DNA of 64,000 nt, taken from Methanocatella intestini (GTDB taxonomy: Archaea > Methanobacteriota > Methanobacteria > Methanobacteriales > Methanobacteriaceae). Below are positions 1 through 8,964 of the stretch, piece after piece. The stretch lies in assembly GCF_002252585.1 (NCBI RefSeq), contig NZ_NQLD01000008.1. One strand, written 5' to 3'. The notes beneath the pieces were generated by a model. The model searched no databases and had not been told where the DNA came from. It saw nothing but the letters and a program-made list of their open reading frames with translations. Both the position numbers and the translations under genes were made by a program. The stretch's first letter is position 1. Each line of letters begins with the position of its first letter.

Positions 1-1
1 T

Positions 2-109
2 ATTGAACAAATTACTTTTGAAGATAAAGAAACTGATCAAAGAGAAGTTGAAGGTATGATTAAATACCACGGTTTGCAAGCTGCAAACTATCAAAAACTT
101 AACAGATAG
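2..109 (+). CDS. C-terminal end of an unidentified protein (cut by window edge)
   Basis: An open frame entering from the left edge ends with TAG at 107-109 and gives 35 residues ending in NYQKLNR. It is charged, with no motif I recognise. The frame is open from base 2, and the next gene lies on the other strand, so this is the 3' end of a plus-strand gene converging on aqpM. The function cannot be assigned from this fragment. Confidence 0.5.
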   Translation: MEQITFEDKETDQREVEGMIKYHGLQAANYQKLNR

Positions 110-179
110 CTTAAACAGCTATCTTAAATTACTTTTTTTAAAAAAAAATAAAAATCAGTTACTATTACATAAATAGCAA

Positions 180-950
180 CTAATTAAATGGTCCCGGTAT
201 TTCACAAACATCATTATCTTTAGCCAGATAAGTATATAGCAATGCTGCAGCAATAGCTCCTGCAATTGGACCTATTAAATAAATTGGGAAATACACCCAG
301 AGATTTATTCCACCAACCAAATAATCCATCAAATAAGGAGCAAATGTACGTGCCGGATTTATAGAACCTCCAGTAAATGGCCCTAAAAAAATAATAACTG
401 CAGTTACTGTAAAACCAATAGATAAACCTGCAAAGTTAGGAGTAGCTTTTTTATCAACAGCAACACCCATTATTACAAGCACTAAAAAGAAAGTTCCGAT
501 AAATTCCGCAAATATTGTTTGTAAATAACTTACACCCATACCCGGAGCAGTTGCACCTAAACCACCAACAACCACTGAAGGCATTCCTAAACATAAAACT
601 AATGCTAAACTACCACAACAAGCACCGATTACCTGAGCTACAATATAATACACAGAATCTGCTAAAGAAATATTTTTACTAACCAGCAATCCAACTGTAA
701 CTGCAGGATTTAAATGAGCTCCTGAAATTCTTCCAAAAAGATAGATACAAACCATTACAGTTAACCCAAATGCCAGTGCAATAGCTATCCAATCACCCAA
801 ACCGCCTAAAATTCCAATACCTACATTATTTGGATTAACTGATTCTGATATCATCAATGTGATAACTGCAGAACCTGTTCCAAAAAATACTAAGAAAAAT
901 GTTCCAAGCAATTCAGCAATGAATTTTTTTCCAATACCACATGGAGTCAT
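180..950 (-). CDS. aqpM: Aquaporin / glycerol facilitator family channel, AqpM-like
   Basis: A 256-residue integral membrane protein of the MIP family, which conducts water and small neutral solutes. Both pore signatures are present: GAHLNPAV (NPA at residues 81-83) and GGSINPAR (NPA 198-200, followed by the selectivity-filter Arg201). The hydrophobic segments fit six membrane helices. I start at 950 rather than the upstream ATG at 965 because GGAGTG lies at proper spacing before ATG 950, and the shorter form begins close to the IAELLGTFFLVFFG helix as in AqpM of Methanothermobacter. The stop codon of the upstream DUF2193 gene abuts the upper ATG, so the two genes form one operon. AqpM is the established archaeal aquaporin name; substrate preference here is not proven. 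Confidence 0.88.
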   Translation of the reverse strand: MTPCGIGKKFIAELLGTFFLVFFGTGSAVITLMISESVNPNNVGIGILGGLGDWIAIALAFGLTVMVCIYLFGRISGAHLNPAVTVGLLVSKNISLADSVYYIVAQVIGACCGSLALVLCLGMPSVVVGGLGATAPGMGVSYLQTIFAEFIGTFFLVLVIMGVAVDKKATPNFAGLSIGFTVTAVIIFLGPFTGGSINPARTFAPYLMDYLVGGINLWVYFPIYLIGPIAGAIAAALLYTYLAKDNDVCEIPGPFN

Positions 951-965
951 AATAACACACTCCAT

Positions 966-2465
966 TTATACTGCATCTTTCCACTGACAGAAATCATGCC
1001 TGAAATCAATTAATGAAGCAGATGCACAATTTTTACAGCCTTTAACTGGAGATCCTGCATCTTCTTTATTAAGAGCCATGATGTTAGTCATCATAGTTGC
1101 AGTTATTGGTTCACTGGTAAGCAAACAAGGATAATCTGCCAATCTCATTAAAGAAGAGAACCTTACAGAAATGGCACATGCAGGATATGCATATCTTTGA
1201 GGGTTCATGATTACTTCATTTTCTTCAACAGGATTTAAATTAACTTCAAAACCAGAAACGAATGGTTTTAATATGCCTGATTCAGAAGTTCTGCCTTTTC
1301 TAGCTTTATCCAAATATCCCCAACCTCTGTAAATCATATCCATAAAGTCACAGTTATGCAGCTCTGCAGCAGCACCTCTTGTTGGGAACTGCTGAACAAA
1401 ATTATGGAAACGTTTAGTTAACAAATCAACAATCATAATTGCATTGAAACCGTCCAATTCAAGAATATACTCAGTTGCACACGCTGATGAACCAGTAGCA
1501 AGTGACAATACATCAAAAACACTTTTGAAATTATCTAAATTGCCCCTTAATGATGTTTCAATAACATCAGTTGTAGCTCCAATAATTCCCATAATCATAT
1601 CATCCTTACACATATTGAATGTTGACTGAGAAATATGGTGAGCAATATCACCTACACAGTATGCAGGAACAGTTAAAATATTACCATAATGGACATCATC
1701 TTCCATTGCCCCAATAACTGTACTTCTCATTTTTTTCTTATAGGAATTCATATATTCTCTTACATCAAAAGAAGAGTGACCCGCATTATCCATAAGCTGG
1801 CCTTGAGCTTCAATTGGGTTTTTATATATATTTTGTAATGTATCCATTTCTTCACTAACTGCCTCAGCAGCTGTTGAACCCCCTTCCAAAGCATTGGCAA
1901 AAGCTTCTCCAACACCATAAGAAGTATTCATACCCCATGATTTAGCAGCTAAAATAGCCTGTTTATGATTTTCAGGAATATCTGTTTCTAACAGTATTTG
2001 ATTAACAACATTACTTGTGCTTCCGGGAATCAATGCAAAATCAACAACACAAGTAGGGCCATAAAAACCTCCGTAACGTCTTATAACTTCTTTTCCAATT
2101 AATGCTTCACATGAAGCTATTTTATCTATAAATTTATCTAAGCTATCTGAAAAACTAGCATCTTCTTCAGTTAATATCTCAAGAATTGCCGGAGTTTGAT
2201 AATGCTCAACAAAAGGATCATCTTCAGGTATAACCGTATCTGTAAGACTGCACAGTGTATCAAAATGTGTTTTAACAGAATTTATATGCAAGTCAAACAC
2301 ACTTTGAGCCTGATTATCCATAGCCTCCATTTTTGATGCTACTTTAACATAAGGTTCTGCATCTTTTATTTTAAAATCAGTCCCTCTTTTTTTCTTAATT
2401 GTGTCAATGTCAGCTCTTTGAGCAGCCATTGACTCATCAATCATTTTCTCAAATAACTCTCTCAT
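966..2465 (-). CDS. DUF2193-type conserved methanogen protein
   Basis: A soluble 499-residue protein that I match from memory to the archaeal DUF2193 family, whose function is unknown. It has many Cys residues, including a CKNC pair near the C-terminus, which could bind metal or be redox active; that is inference. The start at 2465 is preferred over the in-frame 2507 codon because GTGGAGTGGGTT lies directly upstream of ATG 2465. It is first in a two-gene operon with aqpM and diverges from the sirtuin gene. A 10-bp perfect inverted repeat sits in its leader (2485-2510). No signal peptide or membrane segment is visible. Confidence 0.6.
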   Translation of the reverse strand: MRELFEKMIDESMAAQRADIDTIKKKRGTDFKIKDAEPYVKVASKMEAMDNQAQSVFDLHINSVKTHFDTLCSLTDTVIPEDDPFVEHYQTPAILEILTEEDASFSDSLDKFIDKIASCEALIGKEVIRRYGGFYGPTCVVDFALIPGSTSNVVNQILLETDIPENHKQAILAAKSWGMNTSYGVGEAFANALEGGSTAAEAVSEEMDTLQNIYKNPIEAQGQLMDNAGHSSFDVREYMNSYKKKMRSTVIGAMEDDVHYGNILTVPAYCVGDIAHHISQSTFNMCKDDMIMGIIGATTDVIETSLRGNLDNFKSVFDVLSLATGSSACATEYILELDGFNAIMIVDLLTKRFHNFVQQFPTRGAAAELHNCDFMDMIYRGWGYLDKARKGRTSESGILKPFVSGFEVNLNPVEENEVIMNPQRYAYPACAISVRFSSLMRLADYPCLLTSEPITATMMTNIMALNKEDAGSPVKGCKNCASASLIDFRHDFCQWKDAV

Positions 2466-2484
2466 TTTAACCCACTCCACAGAA

Positions 2485-2510
2485 AAGTTGAATTTAAAAT
2501 AATTCAACTT
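2485..2510 (-). promoter_or_regulatory. Perfect inverted repeat in the leader of the DUF2193-aqpM operon
   Basis: AAGTTGAATT at 2485-2494 is followed by TAAAAT and then AATTCAACTT at 2501-2510, a perfect 10-bp dyad. It ends about 20 bases upstream of the DUF2193 start at 2465. It could be a repressor operator or an RNA hairpin over the 5' leader. Confidence 0.45.
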
Positions 2511-2554
2511 ATTTAATATATGTAATCTTTATAAATTATAAAATTAACTGAAAA

Positions 2555-2564
2555 CTATATATTA
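2555..2564 (+). promoter_or_regulatory. TATA box of the sirtuin gene (leaderless start)
   Basis: CTATATATTA is centred about 26 bases upstream of the ATG at 2586. At the usual archaeal TATA-to-TSS spacing of 25-27 bases, transcription would begin at the ATG itself. No Shine-Dalgarno sequence precedes the ATG, which agrees with a leaderless mRNA. Confidence 0.5.
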
Positions 2565-2585
2565 CATAGCAAATAATGCTATACT

Positions 2586-3308
2586 ATGAACAAAATAGAA
2601 AAACTGCAAGAGATTATAGATGATTCAGACAATATTGTATTTTTTGGAGGTGCAGGAGTATCAACTGAAAGCGGAATTCCTGATTTTAGAAGTGAATCCG
2701 GAATTTTTAAAAGCCTGGAAAAATATGGTGATACACCTGAGAGATTAGTTTCACATAGCTATTACTTAGAACATACTGATAAGTTTTTTAGCTATTATAA
2801 AGACTGTTTAATTTTTCCAGAAGCAGAGCCTAATCCTGCACATTATACTCTGGCCAGATTAGAAAAGGAAGGAAAATTAAAGGCAATAATTACACAAAAT
2901 ATTGATGGCCTACACCAGAAAGCAGGAAGCAAAAATGTATTGAAGCTTCACGGAAGTGTTTATCGAAATTACTGTGAAATATGTAAAAAAGAATATGATC
3001 TTAACTTTATTTTAGAAAGTGAAGGCATACCACACTGTACCTGCGGAGGAATTATAAAACCTGATGTTATTTTATATGAAGAAGCTCTGGACATGAATAT
3101 TTTAAATAAATCAGTTGAATATATTATGTCTGCAGACACTTTAATTGTTGGGGGAACATCACTTGTAGTATATCCTGCAGCAGGACTTATAAATTATTTC
3201 AAAGGCAAAAATTTAGTTTTAATTAACAAAAGCCAGACTGATTATGATAATTTAGCTACTTTAGTAATTAATGAAGCTATCGGAGAAACATTAGCTAAAA
3301 TAATATGA
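2586..3308 (+). CDS. Sir2-family NAD-dependent protein deacylase
   Basis: A 240-residue sirtuin that removes acyl groups from lysines using NAD+, giving nicotinamide and O-acyl-ADP-ribose. Visible motifs are GAGVSTESGIPDFR (residues 22-35, NAD binding), TQNIDGLH (103-110), the catalytic His in LHGS (His122), and a zinc site made of CEIC (130-133) and CTC (151-153). The length is normal for short prokaryotic sirtuins (CobB type). The gene is monocistronic, appears leaderless and diverges from the DUF2193-aqpM operon. In archaea sirtuins act on chromatin proteins such as Alba and on acyl-CoA synthetases; the substrate here is unknown. Confidence 0.92.
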   Translation: MNKIEKLQEIIDDSDNIVFFGGAGVSTESGIPDFRSESGIFKSLEKYGDTPERLVSHSYYLEHTDKFFSYYKDCLIFPEAEPNPAHYTLARLEKEGKLKAIITQNIDGLHQKAGSKNVLKLHGSVYRNYCEICKKEYDLNFILESEGIPHCTCGGIIKPDVILYEEALDMNILNKSVEYIMSADTLIVGGTSLVVYPAAGLINYFKGKNLVLINKSQTDYDNLATLVINEAIGETLAKII

Positions 3309-3471
3309 ATTTTACTGTTAACTGAGATATGTTTCTTCAAATCATGCAATCCCCTCTTTTTAATATTTTAATTGATTTGAAAAAATTGAATGTTTAAAAG
3401 TGAATATTAAATGAAAATAAATAAAATATGAAGATATGTTAATTTTATCCCCAAGGAGTTACATATTAAAT

Positions 3472-4086
3472 TTAATCTTCAATTTTATCATATTGACCCT
3501 GACCATCAGTTCTTAAATGATATAAAACCGGAAATCTTTCAGAATACTCTTTTTCACTCATATATTCATAACCACCATTAATCCAAGTTCTCCACGGCCC
3601 ATTTGAGTAAGATGATGAACCTGAATAAGAACCAGTACTCCCATAACTATAAGTCTGTGACTGACCATCTGAAGAAGAATCTAGTGAAACCACCCTATTT
3701 ACAATAGATACCTTATGTGTGACATTAGATGAATCATAATTATCATCACCTAAGAATACACATTTTGCGGAATAATTTCCAGAATTGGCATTTATACCAA
3801 AACTAGCTATGCCTTTTTCATTAGTAGTGACATTTAAGTTATTAACATTACCCTCATCATCTGTTAAACTTATACAAATAGTTTTATTAGCTATTAGCTC
3901 CCCATCACTATCAGTTAGTTTAACCGTGAAATTATCACCATTATTTAATGTTGAATTCGAAGTTATAGTCAAATCCGTTTCCTGTTTAAAAATAGATGAA
4001 AAATTACTTCCAAAACATAGAATAACGAGCATACTTATCAAAATAATGACTATAATCGACAAAATAGTTACTCTTTTATCTAACAT
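3472..4086 (-). CDS. Small membrane-anchored secreted protein with one Ig-like domain
   Basis: A 204-residue protein. It begins with a basic N-terminus and one long hydrophobic helix (about residues 6-26), then a single bacterial Ig-like (Big_1-type) domain with the pattern NGDNFTVKLTDSDGE...NEKGIASFGI...GNYSAKCVF (about residues 45-125). A Ser/Gly/Tyr-rich linker follows, then a charged C-terminal segment containing WINGGYEYMSEKEYSERFP. The start at 4086 is preferred over 4098 because GGTG lies 6 bases upstream of it. The Ig-like unit resembles those of the giant ALPs further right, so it is probably a small cell-surface relative. The C-terminal segment is unknown to me. Confidence 0.65.
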   Translation of the reverse strand: MLDKRVTILSIIVIILISMLVILCFGSNFSSIFKQETDLTITSNSTLNNGDNFTVKLTDSDGELIANKTICISLTDDEGNVNNLNVTTNEKGIASFGINANSGNYSAKCVFLGDDNYDSSNVTHKVSIVNRVVSLDSSSDGQSQTYSYGSTGSYSGSSSYSNGPWRTWINGGYEYMSEKEYSERFPVLYHLRTDGQGQYDKIED

Positions 4087-4177
4087 ATTATACACCAATT
4101 ATAATGTTGTAATTAAAATATTAATAAATATTTTCACATAAAACACAGCCAGAATACTTTGAAATTAACACAATACA

Positions 4178-4891
4178 TTAATTCAAATCATATTTTAAAG
4201 ATTCTGGAACTAATTCAATTCCTTCAAGAGTATTATTGCATTTATAGACAAGTATTTCAACACCTGCCTTTTCAGCTTCAACTAAAGTTTGGGAAAACTT
4301 AGGATCATTTTCCCAGTTTGGCCGGAAATAGTTGCCTGCAGGATGCTGAATTAAGAAAAATACTACAGCACGATTTCCCTCATTTTTAAGCTTAATTAAT
4401 TCTTTTAAGTGTTTTGCTCCCCGTTCAGTTGGCGCATCCGGAAATCTTGCCTCACCGTCAACAATCAAAGTTACTCCTTTAACTTCAATATAACAGCTGT
4501 TAACTAAAAACTCCATCCCACAGCAATCATCTTCCTGATTAGCCAAGTATATATCAATTCTTGAATCATCGACCTGTTTTTCCCTTTGGTGATATGAATA
4601 ACCCTGAAGCTCTTTTATTTTGCCATTTAATATTGCATCATAGACAATGCTATTAGCTTCCTGTGAGTAAAGTGACACTAGCTCCCCTTTGTTTACAACA
4701 AAATGAAGAGTGAATCTGGTTTTTCTTTTCGGATTATCGGAAGGTTTAAGATAAACTGCCGCACCATCAACCAAAAGCTCTTTGCACCTTCCGGTATTAG
4801 GCACATGAGCTATTTCAATTTTTCCGTCAACTTCAACTTCAGCTATGAATCTGTTAGGTCTGTTTTTAAAAATACCTTTAACATAATCCAT
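4178..4891 (-). CDS. sfsA: SfsA family DNA/RNA nuclease-like protein
   Basis: A 237-residue member of the SfsA (sugar fermentation stimulation) family, which combines an N-terminal OB-like domain and a PD-(D/E)XK nuclease domain. Family hallmarks are the N-terminal RPNRFIAEVEVDG, the HVPNTGRCKELL segment, and the nuclease core with YIEVKGVTL and FPDAPTERG (Glu and Lys of the EVK motif are the expected metal/catalytic residues). The length is typical. It follows nnr with a one-base gap and shares its transcript; AGGGA at the end of nnr can serve as its ribosome site. The cellular role is not settled for this family. Confidence 0.9.
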   Translation of the reverse strand: MDYVKGIFKNRPNRFIAEVEVDGKIEIAHVPNTGRCKELLVDGAAVYLKPSDNPKRKTRFTLHFVVNKGELVSLYSQEANSIVYDAILNGKIKELQGYSYHQREKQVDDSRIDIYLANQEDDCCGMEFLVNSCYIEVKGVTLIVDGEARFPDAPTERGAKHLKELIKLKNEGNRAVVFFLIQHPAGNYFRPNWENDPKFSQTLVEAEKAGVEILVYKCNNTLEGIELVPESLKYDLN

Positions 4892-4892
4892 A

Positions 4893-6425
4893 TTATCCCT
4901 TAATTACCTTTCCGATATGTGCAACTACATCTGTAGCTCCAAATCCATAACCTTTTTCCATATATGCTTCATCTCCTGCAAGACCATTGATGAAAATAGC
5001 TAAAGTAGCTGCATCAAATGCATTTAAACCTTTAGATAGTAATGAAACAGCTATTCCTGCCAATGCATCACCTGTTCCTCCAACAGTCATTCCGGGATTT
5101 CCGGATTTATTAAGTTTAAATTTATTTTTCTGAATCACCAAATCTATTGCACCTTTAACCACAACAGCACCGTTAATCTGTCTTACGACCTGCTGAAACT
5201 CTGAAATATTTTCATCAACTTCAGCAAAATCATAGCTGTCCAAATCTAATTTAATGTCTTTGCCAAAAAATGATTTGAACTCGAAAATATGAGGAGTTAA
5301 AATTACATCCTCTCTATTTTTAATAATTTGAGGTTTAACCTGCTTTAAGGCATCTGCATCTAAAACTAATGGTTTTTTAATTTTACTGGCTAAAATATTT
5401 AACAGTTTTCCTGTTTCATCATTGATTCCAGCTCCAGGACCCAATAAAACAGCATCAGCCTTATCGGCCATCATCAAAATTTCTTCAGCATGTTCTGCAG
5501 TTAAGTAATCTCCTTTTAGTGAGTTTACAATTAAATCAGGATGTGTTGAAATAGCTAAAGCTGCAGATTCAGGAGCTGCAACATAGACCAAATCTGCTCC
5601 TGCACCGATAGCTGCAAGTCCTGCAATACTTGGAGCACCCGAATATTCTTTACTACCTCCAACAATTAAAACTTTACCGTTATTTCCCTTGTGTGATTTT
5701 AAAGATCTTTTATTAAGTTTAATCATGTCTCCATAATTTATAAAGTATTCCGCTTCAATCGGAATTCCAATATCACAGGTTACGATTCCCCCAACTTTTT
5801 CTTCACCGGCCTTGTGAATTCCTGTTTTTACTTTATGAAAGCTTACAGTATATTGGGGTTTAACTGCCACGTCATGTATCTGACCGGTTAACGGATCAAG
5901 ACCAGACGGAACATCAACACTAACTGTCAATCCATTGGAACTGTTTATAACTTCAATAGCTCTTTTTATGTTTTCTCTTAATTTACCATGAATTCCAGTT
6001 CCCAAAATTCCGTCTATAATAATAAATTCTGAAAAACTGTCGCTATTAGCTACTTCACAGTTATTTATATCATCAATTGTGTTTAGGTTATGAACTGTCA
6101 AACGGGAAAATCTTGGTTTCATGTTTTCAAGTATTTCATAGTTAGTTTTAGCTTCAAGTGAATGAATTCCGTTTTTATCTTTTAACATGTAAATATCAAC
6201 ATCATATCCTCTGTTTAAAAGATATCTTGCCGCTACAAAACCGTCTCCACCGTTTCCTCCAGAGCCTGTAAAAATAATTATTTTAACAGGTTTTGAGAAT
6301 GTATAAACAGCTATTTTACCTACTTCTTCTGCAAGAGATTTTCCGGCAGATTCCATTAAACAAAGTCTTGATAAACCCAAATATTCACAATTTAAATCTG
6401 TAACAGTCATATCTATAGGATCCAT
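4893..6425 (-). CDS. nnr: Bifunctional NAD(P)H-hydrate epimerase / ADP-dependent dehydratase
   Basis: A 510-residue fusion that repairs hydrated NAD(P)H. The N-terminal half (about 1-215) is the NnrE/YjeF_N epimerase, with the Rossmann-like GSGGNGGDGFVAAR loop. The C-terminal half (about 225-510) is the ribokinase-like NnrD/YjeF_C dehydratase, with LLGPGAG, a VVKGA strand and the catalytic GGTGDALAG motif. The order and length match the usual bifunctional Nnr. The start at 6425 is chosen over 6434 because GGTG lies 6 bases upstream. It is the first gene of an operon with sfsA. Confidence 0.93.
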   Translation of the reverse strand: MDPIDMTVTDLNCEYLGLSRLCLMESAGKSLAEEVGKIAVYTFSKPVKIIIFTGSGGNGGDGFVAARYLLNRGYDVDIYMLKDKNGIHSLEAKTNYEILENMKPRFSRLTVHNLNTIDDINNCEVANSDSFSEFIIIDGILGTGIHGKLRENIKRAIEVINSSNGLTVSVDVPSGLDPLTGQIHDVAVKPQYTVSFHKVKTGIHKAGEEKVGGIVTCDIGIPIEAEYFINYGDMIKLNKRSLKSHKGNNGKVLIVGGSKEYSGAPSIAGLAAIGAGADLVYVAAPESAALAISTHPDLIVNSLKGDYLTAEHAEEILMMADKADAVLLGPGAGINDETGKLLNILASKIKKPLVLDADALKQVKPQIIKNREDVILTPHIFEFKSFFGKDIKLDLDSYDFAEVDENISEFQQVVRQINGAVVVKGAIDLVIQKNKFKLNKSGNPGMTVGGTGDALAGIAVSLLSKGLNAFDAATLAIFINGLAGDEAYMEKGYGFGATDVVAHIGKVIKG

Positions 6426-6853
6426 AAAAATCACCAGTCAGATATACATTTAAAAATTGTATTTAATAATTCTTTTTAATTATAAAATTTAAAAATAAAA
6501 GTAGTGCCCATGTAAAATGGACACATAACCAATTTAAAGTGTTAAAATATCCAGTTATATATTTAACCAAATACAAAAAGTATGTCCAGCTAGTTAATGC
6601 CTAACTGGACTCTTTTTGTATCACAAAAAACTAACCAGACGAATTTGCATCAATATTCATACCATATATCTGCAAACACAGAGCATGCAATAACACCATT
6701 ACATGCTCCAAAATATCTTATATCCCATGTTAAATATATAATTTCACTTGGATTTGAAAACAATATTTCGAAGTGAAAGCAATTTTTAAAAAACGAGTAA
6801 AAATTCAAGAATGAAAAAATTAAAATAAAAAAAGGGAAAAAGGGACAATACCC
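6426..6853. other. 428-bp intergenic region with two strong dyads, no gene seen
   Basis: I found no credible coding frame here. It holds two inverted repeats: GTGCCCAT / ATGGACAC at 6504-6524 (one mismatch), and a longer one at 6572-6620 in which TACAAAAAG pairs with CTTTTTGTA and an internal GTCCAG pairs with CTGGAC. The second could fold into a stem of about 20 pairs with a small bulge. The right part is AT-rich and includes the downstream end of the ftr transcript. The nature of the hairpins (terminator, small RNA or decayed MITE) is open. Confidence 0.5.
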
Positions 6854-7744
6854 TTAGAATAAATCTTGCAAGTTGATTTTGTAAGCTCCTAAGTTTCCAC
6901 CGAAGTTACCTGCATCGATTTCTAACACTCCAGGAACATTACATGCTGCTTCAATACCTGCTTTCATTGCAGCACGTACTGATTCTTCATCAATACCATC
7001 AATAACAATTTCAAATACTCCATCAGCATCTTCCCTAATGTCAGAGTCAACTTTGTCTTTTAAAGTTACACACATTTTTTCGTTGGTAGATGCATTTAAG
7101 AATTTGTAATTGTTACAACCTACTTTAGAACCGGAAGCAACCATACCTCCAGGGAAAGGAGTGATTACACCTTCAACAGCTGAAATAGCATCAACAGCAG
7201 CTTCAGCAGCCATTACTCCAGCCATTTGATTTTCAGCTAAGATAAAGAAGTTTCCACCAGCTACACCAGCTTTGAAACCAAAAGTAGATTCCACTAAGAA
7301 ATCACCAGACATAATTGGGATAGAATGCATTTTTCTACCGTCAATTTCTAATTCATCTTCAAATCCGTCACCGAAGAATTTTAATTTAAAACCGGTTTTA
7401 AGTTCTTCATCAGCGTCATCAAGAACATTGAATGCTGCAGTAGTTGGTGCAGTTAAAATACACATACCAATTCTTTCAAGAAGTTCATGGTCTAACTGTT
7501 TTTTAGATCCTTGACAGAGCATAATAACATAACCTGGCCTTCCGTCAGGAGTTTCAGTTGGTGGTACGTAACAGTCAATACCTGCTTCTGCAGGACATCC
7601 AATAACAGAAGTTCCGTATCCAGTAGCTTCATTAGCTGCAATTTTAGCTAATCTTTTAGTAGCTGCTGTAACTAAAATTCTAGTTACTTTAATTCCAAAA
7701 CCTTCTGCATAATTATCTTTAATTTCTACGCCATTAATTTCCAT
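6854..7744 (-). CDS. ftr: Formylmethanofuran:tetrahydromethanopterin formyltransferase
   Basis: A 296-residue cytosolic enzyme of hydrogenotrophic methanogenesis. It transfers the formyl group from formylmethanofuran to H4MPT, the second step of CO2 reduction. Family features are the N-terminal MEINGVEI, the ATGYGTSVIGCPAEAG segment, PPTETPDGRPG, and the GGNFFILAE and FPGGMVASGSKVG stretches. The length matches the usual 296-297 residues. The start at 7744 is supported by GGTG five bases upstream; an in-frame start at 7774 would add ten residues not found in the family. The gene stands alone between the flippase-like gene and an intergenic region. Confidence 0.97.
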   Translation of the reverse strand: MEINGVEIKDNYAEGFGIKVTRILVTAATKRLAKIAANEATGYGTSVIGCPAEAGIDCYVPPTETPDGRPGYVIMLCQGSKKQLDHELLERIGMCILTAPTTAAFNVLDDADEELKTGFKLKFFGDGFEDELEIDGRKMHSIPIMSGDFLVESTFGFKAGVAGGNFFILAENQMAGVMAAEAAVDAISAVEGVITPFPGGMVASGSKVGCNNYKFLNASTNEKMCVTLKDKVDSDIREDADGVFEIVIDGIDEESVRAAMKAGIEAACNVPGVLEIDAGNFGGNLGAYKINLQDLF

Positions 7745-7829
7745 ATTTTCACCAAATATTTTACAAAAAATCAATTTTTGCTATACTAAAAAATATAGAA
7801 AGTAAATAAAATAAAGTTTTCTATTTAAT

Positions 7830-8882
7830 TCATTCCAGCAGTTCATCATCAGATTTATCATCAGAGTTTGAATTAAATGAAATTTTATCAAGAACTGAAG
7901 AACCATAATGAGGTAAAATCAGCATTCCTATTACAGTAGCTAACCAGAATGAAATTAATCTTTCAATTACAGTAGCAGCTGCACTTAATGACGGAGTTAT
8001 TCCTGCCGTTGAGTAAAATAAAATCATTACCCCATCTACAGCACCAAGTCCACCAGGCAAAAGTGGAATCATACCAATTAAAGATGCCATAATAAATACT
8101 TCACCAATGATAACTGGACTTACATGAGCTCCAAAGGCTAAAAACACAATATAAACTCTTAAAATCTCAAATACCCATATGACAAAAGATAAAGGCAGAG
8201 CATGATGTAAAATCCTTTTATCAGAAATTACAAGTTTCATGGTATCCTGAAATCCATTAATCACAGTATGTACTTTTTGTTCCAATTCCATCGAATTTTT
8301 CTTATAAAATCTTCTAATTAATCCAATAATCCAATTATCAACTTTTTTACCGAATTTTGGATTTACAGACATATATATAAGTAAAATTAAACATGCTACA
8401 ATAGCTATTACTGCAACAACCATCAATATTAAAATCCATAAATCCAGCTTAAAGTAGAAAGTTATTCCAATAATTGTCAAAATAGCCAAGAAAACAAATG
8501 GAAAAGTATCTAAAGCTTTATCAGCTACTACAGTTGCAAATGTTTCTTCCATTGGATAACCTTTATCTCTAGACAATATATATGCCCTTACAGGTTCTCC
8601 ACCACCCCTTCCAGCAGGAGTAATGTTATTTGCAGCTAAACCAACCATAACAATAGGAAATAATTCCTTGATGGATATTTCAATACCATCCATCTTGTTA
8701 ATGATTTGCCAACGCAAAGTGTATAAATAATAAGTAACAACCTGAATTAAAACAGCTAATGCGATAAACCATAAATTAGCTATTTTTAAAGCACCTAATA
8801 TATCACCTATCCCTACAAACCAAAGCATAATGCCCAAAATAAGAAAACTGATAAATAGAAATATTAATGATTTATGTTTCAT
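7830..8882 (-). CDS. Flippase-like integral membrane protein (LPG-synthase TM / UPF0104 / AglD-like)
   Basis: A polytopic protein of about 350 residues with at least seven hydrophobic segments. Family-type sequences are the NNITPAGRGGGEPVRAY loop (about residues 70-86) and the C-terminal PLLPGGLGAVDG segment, both typical of the lysylphosphatidylglycerol synthetase transmembrane / UPF0104 family. Archaeal members include AglD-type proteins of lipid-linked glycan pathways, but substrate and direction are not known here. The start at 8882 (ATG) is preferred to an in-frame TTG at 8894. It diverges from trkH. Confidence 0.8.
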   Translation of the reverse strand: MKHKSLIFLFISFLILGIMLWFVGIGDILGALKIANLWFIALAVLIQVVTYYLYTLRWQIINKMDGIEISIKELFPIVMVGLAANNITPAGRGGGEPVRAYILSRDKGYPMEETFATVVADKALDTFPFVFLAILTIIGITFYFKLDLWILILMVVAVIAIVACLILLIYMSVNPKFGKKVDNWIIGLIRRFYKKNSMELEQKVHTVINGFQDTMKLVISDKRILHHALPLSFVIWVFEILRVYIVFLAFGAHVSPVIIGEVFIMASLIGMIPLLPGGLGAVDGVMILFYSTAGITPSLSAAATVIERLISFWLATVIGMLILPHYGSSVLDKISFNSNSDDKSDDELLE

Positions 8883-8934
8883 GATTTCACACAACTAATA
8901 TAGAATATACTTATTTTAAATTTACTAGTTAATA

Positions 8935-8942
8935 TTTATATA
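8935..8942 (+). promoter_or_regulatory. TATA box of trkH (leaderless start)
   Basis: TTTATATA is centred about 26 bases before ATG 8965, and no Shine-Dalgarno sequence lies before the ATG. Transcription is expected to start at or next to the start codon. Confidence 0.55.
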
Positions 8943-8964
8943 GCTATTTATTCAAAAACATAAA

